A stretch of DNA of 6,233 nucleotides from assembly GCA_023423015.1 (NCBI GenBank), contig JAFAGE010000324.1, positions 1-6,233 on the forward strand, in the 5' to 3' direction. The translations under genes were made by a program, and so were the position numbers. Shown one piece after another: positions 1 to 5,821 of this stretch (the stretch's first letter is position 1; every line of letters begins with the position of its first letter). Source of the stretch: Bacteroidota bacterium (GTDB taxonomy: Bacteria; Bacteroidota; Bacteroidia; Chitinophagales; Chitinophagaceae). The notes beneath the pieces are model-generated. The model saw only the letters and a program-made list of their open reading frames with translations. It made no database searches and was not told where the DNA came from.

Positions 1-211
1 CTCCCCGTTCTCCCTCCTCTATCTGGACCTCCGCCTACGCTAAAGCTTCTGCGGACAAGACCTCCCTCCGCCCTCGCTCCCCGTTCTCCGTTCTCCGTTT
101 CCCGCTCTCCGTTCTCCGTTCTCTATCTGGCCCTTCGCATTCGCTAAAGCTTCGGCGGACAAGTCCGCCCTCCGCCCTCGCTCCCCGTTCTCGCTCTCCG
201 CTCTCCGTTCT
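1..211. repeat. Pyrimidine-rich repeat block: CCGTTCT heptamers plus a 71-bp module repeated at a 104-bp offset
   Basis: Positions 17-87 and 121-191 align without gaps at an offset of 104 bp, with 7 mismatches in 71 bp (about 90% identity). Each copy carries the core GCTAAAGCTT, then GCGGACAAG, then CCCTCCGCCCTCGCTCCCC. The first ten bases of the window (CTCCCCGTTC) equal 77-86 and 181-190, so the block probably continues upstream. Between the modules, 81-122 is six heptamers: CCGTTCT four times, with CCGTTTC and CCGCTCT variants. A shorter run of related units ends at 211. The plus strand is strongly C/T-rich. I see no open reading frame with protein-like features here and no RNA gene. The block ends 34 bp before the DUF2652 start codon. 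Its function is unknown; a non-coding minisatellite or a degraded small mobile repeat are both possible. Confidence 0.85.
154..169. repeat. Perfect 7-bp palindrome GGCGGAC-AA-GTCCGCC inside the second module
   Basis: Two perfect 7-bp arms are separated by AA. In the first module the equivalent segment (50-65) has lost the symmetry through substitutions at 50, 60 and 63. There, instead, TCCGC (30-34) and GCGGA (51-55) can pair around the GCTAAAGCTT core. The two copies therefore keep dyad symmetry in different ways. Whether it forms a hairpin or binds a protein is not known. Confidence 0.6.
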
Positions 212-241
212 TTGTTTGCCTTCCCAACTTTCGTAATTTCA
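211..241 (+). promoter_or_regulatory. Weak candidate Bacteroidota-type promoter
   Basis: TTTG at 211-214 is followed after 19 nt by TAATTTCA at 234-241. This resembles the Bacteroidota sigma-ABfr pattern (TTTG, about 19-21 nt, TAnnTTTG) with two mismatches in the -7 box. Transcription would then begin at or next to the ATG at 246, giving an essentially leaderless message. Matches this loose occur by chance, so this is only a candidate. Confidence 0.2.
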
Positions 242-245
242 CTCC

Positions 246-1322
246 ATGGAAAATCGGGGTCTTCTCTTTATTCCAGACATCAGCGGGTTCACGCGCTTCG
301 TCAACGAAATCGAAATCGATCATAGCCGCATGATTATCCAGGAGTTGCTCGAAATGCTGATCAACGCCAATCAACTCGACCTCAAAGTTTCTGAAATAGA
401 AGGTGATGCTATACTTTTCTATCGCTTCGGCGATGCACCATCGCTGCAGGAACTTTACCGCCAGGTGGAGGTGATGTTCTGTAATTTTCATAAACACCTC
501 AATACTTACGATCATCAGCGTTACTGCTACTGCCGGGCATGCGACGCCGCGGCTTCTCTCTCGCTGAAGATTGTTACCCATTACGGAGAATTCACCGGCT
601 ACCGGGTGCAACAATTTGAAAAACTGATCGGCCGCGATATTATCGTGGCTCACCAGCTGCTAAAAAACAATATCGAAAACCACGAATACTGGCTGGTTAC
701 AGATAACGTGGTAAAGGGCTCTAAACCTTCAGAAATTGAACAATGGATGATGTGGGAACAAACGGTGCACAATACCGAGGGGGGCACAATTCCATTTCAT
801 TACACACAGCTCGGTCCACTCAAGACAAAAATACCGCCCTATGAGGAGCCCGGCGACCTGCACGCAGGAGAGGAGCCGGTCATCAGATTATCGCGCGAAT
901 TCAACCGTAGCCTGATTACTATGTTTCATGCGGCAGGCGATTTCAACCAGCGCCACCTCTGGCAGGAGGGAGTTTTAAAGGTGGAAGATGTGAGCCACTG
1001 TTTGCCGCGTGTGGGTATGAAATGCAGAAAGGTGACTACCGCCGGCCCGAGACTCGTGAGTGCAACGGGTTGCGTATTCACCGAAGAACGTGTGGAATTT
1101 GTGGAGCGTGAAGAGGGCAGGCAGGAAAGCATTGATTACCTTTTAGAACAAACCGGCGAACACAGCAGCCGTTTTACGTGGACCTGTTACTCCAAAGCAG
1201 GAATGATTCCACGCATACAATTCAATCTTTTCCGCAAAAACCAGGTGCTCCATTTCATGCAGAAATCAATGGATAACCTGCAAAAGTTTGCAGATAGCCT
1301 GGAGGAACTTGAAGTCACGTGA
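246..1322 (+). CDS. DUF2652 protein: nucleotidyl-cyclase-like N-terminal domain, probable SRPBCC-like C-terminal domain
   Basis: 358 residues. The ATG at 246 gives an N-terminus (MENRGLLFIPDISGFTRFV) that starts directly on the first strand of a class III nucleotidyl-cyclase fold, and no upstream start is needed. PDISGFT (D11) and IEGDAILFY (D54) correspond to the two metal-binding aspartates of class III cyclases. LKIVTHYGEFTG (107-118) matches the strand before the dimer-interface loop. However, the helix carrying the transition-state Asn and Arg in true cyclases reads GRDIIVAHQLL (129-139), with Ile and Gln at those positions, so ordinary cyclase activity is doubtful. A CxCxxC cluster lies at C94/C96/C99. 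Residues about 215-350 (REFNRSLITMFHAAGDFNQRHLW, then VGMKC, then a C-terminal amphipathic helix) resemble an SRPBCC/START-like ligand-binding fold; this second domain is an inference. There is no signal peptide or membrane segment, so it is probably cytoplasmic. It is monocistronic and convergent with uspA. Its TGA stop lies in the first unit of a heptamer repeat. Biological role unknown. Confidence 0.88.
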   Translation: MENRGLLFIPDISGFTRFVNEIEIDHSRMIIQELLEMLINANQLDLKVSEIEGDAILFYRFGDAPSLQELYRQVEVMFCNFHKHLNTYDHQRYCYCRACDAAASLSLKIVTHYGEFTGYRVQQFEKLIGRDIIVAHQLLKNNIENHEYWLVTDNVVKGSKPSEIEQWMMWEQTVHNTEGGTIPFHYTQLGPLKTKIPPYEEPGDLHAGEEPVIRLSREFNRSLITMFHAAGDFNQRHLWQEGVLKVEDVSHCLPRVGMKCRKVTTAGPRLVSATGCVFTEERVEFVEREEGRQESIDYLLEQTGEHSSRFTWTCYSKAGMIPRIQFNLFRKNQVLHFMQKSMDNLQKFADSLEELEVT

Positions 1323-1386
1323 AACGTGAGACGTGAGACGTGAGACGTGAGACGTGAAACGTGAGACGTGAAACGTGAGACGTGAA
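1317..1386 (+). repeat. Tandem array of ten ACGTGAR heptamers
   Basis: Exactly ten contiguous 7-bp units. The seventh base reads A,G,G,G,G,A,G,A,G,A; the other six bases (ACGTGA) never vary. The first unit overlaps the last codon (ACG, Thr358) and TGA stop of the DUF2652 gene. In this orientation every unit carries TGA, and because 7 is not a multiple of 3 a stop recurs in each frame every 21 nt. Read on the opposite strand the array is open in frame and would encode a Ser/His/Val/Arg-rich repeat, which I do not regard as a gene. Confidence 0.97.
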
Positions 1387-1496
1387 ACAGTTTGACTAAG
1401 TTATTGCTCATTATATCAACGTGTACTCCACACTATTTAATGACAGCAAATCATGTTGTTTACCAAGTCAATGTCGTCTCACGTCTCACGTCTCAC
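1326..1496. other. Large inverted repeat between convergent genes, possible shared terminator or hairpin
   Basis: Positions 1326-1347 and 1475-1496 are a perfect 22-bp inverted repeat made from three heptamers on each side. The interior is partly self-complementary too: TTGACT (1392-1397) with AGTCAA (1466-1471), TTGCT (1404-1408) with AGCAA (1445-1449), and GTGT (1421-1424) with ACAC (1430-1433) around ACTCC. A transcript from either gene could fold this into a long stem. No canonical GC-stem plus U-tract terminator is present, so a termination role is inferred only from position. Alternatively it is a small non-autonomous element or has no role. Confidence 0.45.
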
Positions 1497-1512
1497 ATCT
1501 CACATATCACTC
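1475..1512 (-). repeat. Inverted heptamer array, about five units, degenerate toward uspA
   Basis: On the plus strand this reads CTCACGT at 1478-1484 and 1485-1491, CTCACAT at 1492-1498 and 1499-1505, then a further decayed ATCACTC at 1506-1512; CGT precedes it at 1475-1477. It is the same ACGTGAG family as 1317-1386 in reverse orientation. The last, most diverged unit contains the TGA stop codon of uspA (complement of 1507-1509). Confidence 0.93.
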
Positions 1513-2334
1513 ATGAATAGCTACCAACGGCACCTGGCTATGATAGGCGAGTTTTTTGGTGTGACTGGTTTTGTATAGACCCGCGATGTAATTGTGTCTT
1601 CTTGGTACGGTGATGATCAGGTCGATCTGGTGATCGGCAGTGAAGTTGCTGATCGCATCAAGAAAATCGTACATGCGGATGAAGTAAAATTCCGGGTTGT
1701 ATTCTTCAAATGTTTTTGCGAGCCATGAACGTTCTGCGCGATACTCGTCGGTGAGCTCAACGTAGTGCTCAGCGTCTACATTCACGATATGCAGGTTTGG
1801 TTTAAAAATGTCGAGAATCTCTTTGATCTGCGCAACAGGAGTTGTGCTCTTTACATTTTTGAAGTCACTGGCAAAAAGAACATTCTGGATTTTTCTGAAT
1901 CGCGCATTTGGTGGCACAATGATCACGGGGCATACACCCTGGCGAGCCATGTTCAGGGCATTGCTACCCATAAAGATCTGCTCGAGGCGGGTAGCACCTG
2001 TGATACCCATAATTACCACATCGATGGCGTTGTAACGAACATAACGTTCTACAGACTCTACGAGCGAAGTTCCTTCTTCTGCTACGTATTGAATACGAAC
2101 CGTCGATATTTCATGGAGCTCGATTTCGAGATTGGCAAGCGCCTGGTGAAGTACCGTCTTACGATCCTCATCAGTCTCAGTCAGCGGTGTGCCGTCTGTA
2201 CCGGGAGCGATCCTGTCGTAAAGATTGTAGAGAATAATCGTTGTATTTGGATCATCCTGGGCAAGTTCAACGGCATAACGCGCCGCATTCTTCGACGTTT
2301 CTGAGAAATCTGTAGGAACAAGGAACTTTTTCAT
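1507..2334 (-). CDS. Universal stress protein, tandem UspA domains
   Basis: 275 residues, two UspA (PF00582-type) domains of roughly equal size. Domain 1 (about 1-141) starts MKKFLVPTDFSETSKNAARYA and contains GITGATRLEQIFMGSN. This is a complete G-x2-G-x9-G-S nucleotide-binding signature (G110, G113, G123, S124), followed by the usual CPVIIVPP strand, so ATP binding by this domain is likely. Domain 2 (about 148-275) begins IQNVLFASDFKN and ends VPLVAIHE. At the equivalent place it reads VPRRHNYIAGLYKTSHTKKLAYH, with no glycine signature, so it is probably a non-binding partner domain. There is no signal peptide or membrane segment. Tandem Usp proteins are common stress-survival proteins in this phylum; the specific role is not predictable. 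The start is the first ATG, 57 nt downstream of the parC stop, without a Shine-Dalgarno sequence. No convincing promoter is visible, so it may be read from the parC transcript. The gene ends in a heptamer repeat. Confidence 0.93.
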   Translation of the reverse strand: MKKFLVPTDFSETSKNAARYAVELAQDDPNTTIILYNLYDRIAPGTDGTPLTETDEDRKTVLHQALANLEIELHEISTVRIQYVAEEGTSLVESVERYVRYNAIDVVIMGITGATRLEQIFMGSNALNMARQGVCPVIIVPPNARFRKIQNVLFASDFKNVKSTTPVAQIKEILDIFKPNLHIVNVDAEHYVELTDEYRAERSWLAKTFEEYNPEFYFIRMYDFLDAISNFTADHQIDLIITVPRRHNYIAGLYKTSHTKKLAYHSQVPLVAIHE

Positions 2335-2358
2335 ATTCTATTCGTATTTATAATCTGC

Positions 2359-2373
2359 TGAAAGGTGAAAAGT
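2359..2373 (+). repeat. 15-nt heptamer-array fragment in the parC-uspA spacer
   Basis: TGAAAGGTGAAAAGT here is identical to 4941-4955 in the decayed array upstream of parC. It sits in the 57-nt spacer between parC and uspA and looks like a remnant of the same repeat family. At 15 nt chance is not excluded, but a perfect match in two neighbouring spacers of one operon makes shared origin the better reading. Confidence 0.5.
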
Positions 2374-2391
2374 TAAATGGAAATTCCCATA

Positions 2392-4899
2392 TCAGAAAAG
2401 CTCTGGCTGGTTATCTTTCTTTTTCTTTTTCACTTCCCAGTCCATGGTGACTGATTTATTGTAATCGAACAATTTTGAACCAACCGCTCTCCAACCCATT
2501 ACTTCCACAAACGAGCCCAGTTTAATTTTCTGGGTTTTTGCCTGGGCGCCACGTCCCGAATTGATGATCACAACAGGATCATCCTCGCCCGTTACTGCTT
2601 CAAGACGGTTACCTTCTCCCTCTTTAATAAAGAGGAACTTATTCCGCAGCGTAGTGGTTTCAATTTTGAACCGTTTTACGTTGAATTGCATCTTCTCGTT
2701 ATCGAGGTAAATGGCAGTGATGATCCTGTCGGGATAAAACTTACCAATTGATACTACTTTGTCGGCATCGAATCGTTGCGATACTTCAGTATCTGTGATC
2801 TCATAATTGCCGTCGGAATAGATCACGAGCAGCCTGTCGTCGGATGAGAAGCTTCCCAGGAATTCCCCTTTCTCTTCTTCATTCAACCGGCCAAAGTTGC
2901 CGTCGAACCATAGCTTACGTCCACTCAGGGTAGCCTTCCCCGCTTCTTTGAACTTAGCCGACTTTATCGGGTATTTAGTTACCTGGTTACCCATGCTTCC
3001 CCGGTTCTTGATTTCCAGGGTTTCGAAGTAGAAGTCGAGCTCCTTGTTTCGTGCAGAGGAATTCGGATGTAGCAGTATGCGAACTACTTCAGCTTCGCCA
3101 TTGGGATTGGCCGAGAGGTAATGAACCTTGCTCTTGTCCGATCCCTTGGTAAGGTCGTATTCTTTATCGCGGGTTACACCGGTTACGTTGAACCGTTTCG
3201 CATAACTCACACCCGTTTTTCCATCTACATATATCATATTGTAGGTGGTGCGCTCGTCATTCTTTTTGAACACGGCGAGGTGGAGGATGTCTTTTCCTAT
3301 AAACGCTTTCTCGGCCACCTTCACCACTTTCATTTTGCCGGCCTTGGTGAATGCAATAATGTCGTCGAGATCGGAGCAATCGGTCACGTATTCGTCTTTC
3401 TTCAAACCGGTGCCAATAAAGCCATCGGCGCGGTTCACGTAAAGTTTTACGTTCGCAATAGCAACCTGCTTTGCCTGGATGGCTTCAAAAGGACGCAGTT
3501 CCGTTTTCCTTTCGCGACCCTTGCCATATTTCTTCAATAGTCCATCATAGTAAGCTACCGCATAATCAACCAGGTTAGCGAGGTCGTGTTTCACCTGTTT
3601 GATTTCAGCTTCAATTTTTTTGATCTGCAGGTTGAGCTCATTGATGTCGAGGCGGTAAATTCTACGCACCGGCTTTTCAGTAAGCCTGATTACATCTTCG
3701 CGACTGATTTCGCGTTTCAGTTGTTTGAGGTATGGGCCGAAAGCTTTGGTTATTGCCTGGATTACGTTGTCCCAGGTTTCATGTTTTTTCTCAAGTTCCT
3801 TATAGATTTTTTCTTCGAAGAAGATACGCTCAAGTGAAGTGTAATGCCATTTGTCCTGCAGTTCCTTCAGTTTTATTTCAAGCTCTTTCTTAAGGAGATC
3901 CTTGGTATTGTCGACGGAAATCTTCAGCAATTCGTGCACGCCCAAAAAGCGGGGTTTGTTCTCGACAATCACGCAGGCGTTGGGGGAGATGCTCACTTCA
4001 CAGTCGGTAAAAGCATACAGGGCGTCGATGGTAATATCGGGAGAAATTCCCGGTGCCAGGTCTACCTGGATCTCTACTTCAGCGGCTGTGTTATCAGTTA
4101 CTTTCCTGATTTTGATTTTGCCAAGATCGTTGGCTTTCACGATAGATTCCATCAGCTGCGCCGTGGTAACGCCGTAGGGTACATCGCGGATGATGAGTGT
4201 TTTTTTATCGATCTCTTCAATGCGGGAGCGTACGCGCACTTTGCCTCCGCGTTTTCCTTCGTTGTAAGCCGAGGTGTCGGCCATACCGCCCGTTTGGAAA
4301 TCGGGATGTAGTTCGAAACGTTTTCCACGCAGGTATTTCATTGATGCTTCAAGCAGTTCGCAGAAATTATGCGGAAGAATCTTGGTAGCCAAACCTACGG
4401 CAATGCCTTCGGCTCCTTGTGCCAGCAACAACGGGAACTTCATCGGCAGCGTGACCGGCTCGTTTTTGCGGCCATCGTAGCTGAGCTGCCACTCGGTAGT
4501 TTTCTCATTGAAAGCTACTTCGAGCGCAAATTTCGACAATCGGGCTTCGATATATCTCGCGGCAGCTGCTTCGTCGCCGGTGCGCACATCGCCCCAGTTT
4601 CCCTGTGTTTCGATCAGCAGATCCTTCTGTCCCAGGTTTACCAAAGCATCTCCGATACTGGCGTCGCCATGCGGGTGATACTGCATGCTTTGCCCGATAA
4701 TGTTCGCAACCTTATTGAACCGGCCGTCGTCCATTTCTTTCATCGCATGCAGGATGCGGCGCTGCACGGGCTTCAAACCGTCTTCCACCGCCGGAACCGC
4801 GCGTTCCAATATTACATAGGAGGCATAGTCAAGGAACCAGTTACGGTACTGGTCGGTTATTCCTGAATCGCCGTTTAGACTGATGATGTTGTCGGACAT
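2392..4899 (-). CDS. parC: DNA topoisomerase IV subunit A (ParC), type IIA topoisomerase
   Basis: 835 residues. This is the DNA breakage-reunion subunit, which with ParE decatenates sister chromosomes and relaxes supercoils in an ATP-driven reaction. The N-terminal winged-helix and tower region (about 15-330) has YASYVILERAVPAVEDGLKPVQRRIL, the YHPHGDASIGDALV loop (74-87), QGNWGD and AAAARYIEARL. In the last of these R115-Y116 is the arginine and active-site tyrosine that attacks DNA. A charged, coiled-coil-rich segment follows (about 331-475). The C-terminal half (about 480-835) is a divergent beta-pinwheel. It has KNRGSMGNQ at 631-639 but no GyrA box (QRRGGRG), which favours topoisomerase IV over gyrase. 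The position of E. coli GyrA Ser83 is Ala80, while Asp87 is kept as D84. The tail is lysine-rich (KKKKKDNQPELF). It lies 62 nt after the DUF1835 gene and 57 nt before uspA. The ATG at 4899 lacks a Shine-Dalgarno sequence, usual for the phylum. parE is not in the window. Confidence 0.95.
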   Translation of the reverse strand: MSDNIISLNGDSGITDQYRNWFLDYASYVILERAVPAVEDGLKPVQRRILHAMKEMDDGRFNKVANIIGQSMQYHPHGDASIGDALVNLGQKDLLIETQGNWGDVRTGDEAAAARYIEARLSKFALEVAFNEKTTEWQLSYDGRKNEPVTLPMKFPLLLAQGAEGIAVGLATKILPHNFCELLEASMKYLRGKRFELHPDFQTGGMADTSAYNEGKRGGKVRVRSRIEEIDKKTLIIRDVPYGVTTAQLMESIVKANDLGKIKIRKVTDNTAAEVEIQVDLAPGISPDITIDALYAFTDCEVSISPNACVIVENKPRFLGVHELLKISVDNTKDLLKKELEIKLKELQDKWHYTSLERIFFEEKIYKELEKKHETWDNVIQAITKAFGPYLKQLKREISREDVIRLTEKPVRRIYRLDINELNLQIKKIEAEIKQVKHDLANLVDYAVAYYDGLLKKYGKGRERKTELRPFEAIQAKQVAIANVKLYVNRADGFIGTGLKKDEYVTDCSDLDDIIAFTKAGKMKVVKVAEKAFIGKDILHLAVFKKNDERTTYNMIYVDGKTGVSYAKRFNVTGVTRDKEYDLTKGSDKSKVHYLSANPNGEAEVVRILLHPNSSARNKELDFYFETLEIKNRGSMGNQVTKYPIKSAKFKEAGKATLSGRKLWFDGNFGRLNEEEKGEFLGSFSSDDRLLVIYSDGNYEITDTEVSQRFDADKVVSIGKFYPDRIITAIYLDNEKMQFNVKRFKIETTTLRNKFLFIKEGEGNRLEAVTGEDDPVVIINSGRGAQAKTQKIKLGSFVEVMGWRAVGSKLFDYNKSVTMDWEVKKKKKDNQPELF

Positions 4900-4910
4900 A
4901 AGTGTTTGTT

Positions 4911-4958
4911 ACGTGAGACGTGAAGGTGAGAAGTGAAACGTGAAAGGTGAAAAGTGCA
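4911..4958 (+). repeat. Degenerate ACGTGAR heptamer array in the DUF1835-parC spacer
   Basis: Seven units in a row: ACGTGAG, ACGTGAA, GGTGAG (one base short), AAGTGAA, ACGTGAA, AGGTGAA, AAGTGCA. They fill most of the 62-nt spacer, ending 3 bp before the DUF1835 stop codon and starting 11 bp upstream of the parC ATG. It runs opposite to the transcription of both flanking genes. It therefore reads CTCACGT-like in the message and provides no in-frame stop series. It is clearly related to 1317-1386 but more diverged, so probably older or under less homogenisation. Confidence 0.85.
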
Positions 4959-4961
4959 AAA

Positions 4962-5816
4962 TCATTTCTCCGTACTCAATTCGGCGCCTTCTTCGTTTGT
5001 TATAGTTTCCCCTTTTTTCTTCACTTCAAAATCTTTCATTCCTTTTATATTTCCCCGTGCTTCCAGTTCTCCATTGCTGATCATTATTTTCAGACGCCAC
5101 AACAGGAACATATCTCCTGTAGTGTTTTTAGCCTTGTGTAAAAACTGCGATATAACCTTTGATGCCCGCTGCCATTCACCATTCACATACTTCTTCAGAT
5201 CGCCGTCGTAAAAGTCAACATCGTACTGAACCAGTTTTTTCCCGCCTTCCAGCATGCGAACGAATTTATCCTGCTCGGCAAGTTTTTTCCATTCATCGGG
5301 ATCAACTTCAAATTCGCTGGGAGTAATCGCGCGCGCGAGTTTCTTTGCCTTCAGGAATTCCTTTGCAGGTATCGAATACAAATTTTCGGGATAGAAAATT
5401 TGTCCTTTCTCATTAAAGAAAGGCAGGTTGTTCAGGTACAGGATGAATATTCTTCCCTGGTATTCTGCAAGCTGACTCATCAGCCAGTAATATCCGCTTA
5501 CGTCGTGTTTATTTTGTGCCGCCCAGATCCAAAGCACTTCATTTTCGTTTTCGTCCAGGCGTTGTTTCAGTTCCGCGACGGTCTTGATATCGTCGACTGA
5601 ACCGTCGTCTACTTTCCCTTCAATATCGCCGCCGGTAAGTACTTGTCGCCACCATTCTTTTCTTGCTTCGACACCTGCCTGCGTGTAAACATCTTTCAGT
5701 GGACCTACGGCAAAATCGTCTTTGATCTGTACCACTTCGCCCTCCAGGCTTTCGTCGAGTACAATTGCCTGTTTCAATACGTCTACATCAGCTTCCTGGA
5801 ATACTATATGGATCAT
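4962..5816 (-). CDS. DUF1835 / DUF3658 domain protein of unknown function
   Basis: 284 residues. The N-terminal part (about 1-130) fits DUF1835: MIHIVFQEADVDVLKQAIV, then VVQIKDDFAVGPLKDV (28-43), then EVLWIWAAQNKHDVSGYYWLMSQL (93-116) and a hydrophobic strand RIFILYLNNLPFF. The C-terminal part (about 165-260) fits DUF3658, with ITPSEFEVDPDEWKKLAEQ and a late LLWRLKIMISNGELEARGN (238-256) helix-strand motif. The last 25 residues are charged and probably disordered. There is no signal peptide or membrane helix. Neither domain has an assigned reaction that I can name, and I see no catalytic signature. The start codon lies 5 nt after the stop of the upstream GNAT gene (TAA-CAACC-ATG), which implies co-transcription and possible translational coupling. 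parC follows after 62 nt. Family assignment is from recognised motifs; confidence is good for DUF1835, moderate for the DUF3658 boundary. Confidence 0.85.
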   Translation of the reverse strand: MIHIVFQEADVDVLKQAIVLDESLEGEVVQIKDDFAVGPLKDVYTQAGVEARKEWWRQVLTGGDIEGKVDDGSVDDIKTVAELKQRLDENENEVLWIWAAQNKHDVSGYYWLMSQLAEYQGRIFILYLNNLPFFNEKGQIFYPENLYSIPAKEFLKAKKLARAITPSEFEVDPDEWKKLAEQDKFVRMLEGGKKLVQYDVDFYDGDLKKYVNGEWQRASKVISQFLHKAKNTTGDMFLLWRLKIMISNGELEARGNIKGMKDFEVKKKGETITNEEGAELSTEK

Positions 5817-5821
5817 GGTTG

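Noticed and set aside
144..653. Minus-strand 169-codon open frame over the repeat block and the DUF2652 start
   Set aside because: It is antisense to a well-supported gene, and its C-terminal part is only translated low-complexity repeat.
1187..1411. Minus-strand open frame encoding a Ser/His/Val/Arg-rich repeat peptide
   Set aside because: It is produced by reading the heptamer array on its stop-free strand and then the antisense of the DUF2652 gene; there is no protein-family signal.
1317..1512. CRISPR array
   Set aside because: The units are 7 bp and contiguous with no spacers, and no cas genes are present.
1765..2304. Plus-strand 179-codon open frame
   Set aside because: It lies wholly antisense to the uspA gene, which has clear family motifs; the translation has none.
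2335..2391. Internal promoter for uspA
   Set aside because: TATAAATACG on the minus strand is only a loose match to the phylum's -7 box, and no TTTG lies at the right distance upstream.
2413..2434. CTTTCTTTTTCTTTTTC run near the parC 3' end as a phase-variable tract
   Set aside because: It encodes the lysine-rich ParC tail, the longest homopolymer is only five bases, and slippage here would alter only the last few residues.
4369..4866. Plus-strand 165-codon open frame opposite the ParC N-terminus
   Set aside because: It mirrors a highly conserved coding region on the other strand and shows no recognisable domain.
2392..4899. gyrA rather than parC
   Set aside because: The C-terminal half lacks the QRRGGRG GyrA box and the sequence follows the Bacteroidota topoisomerase IV pattern.
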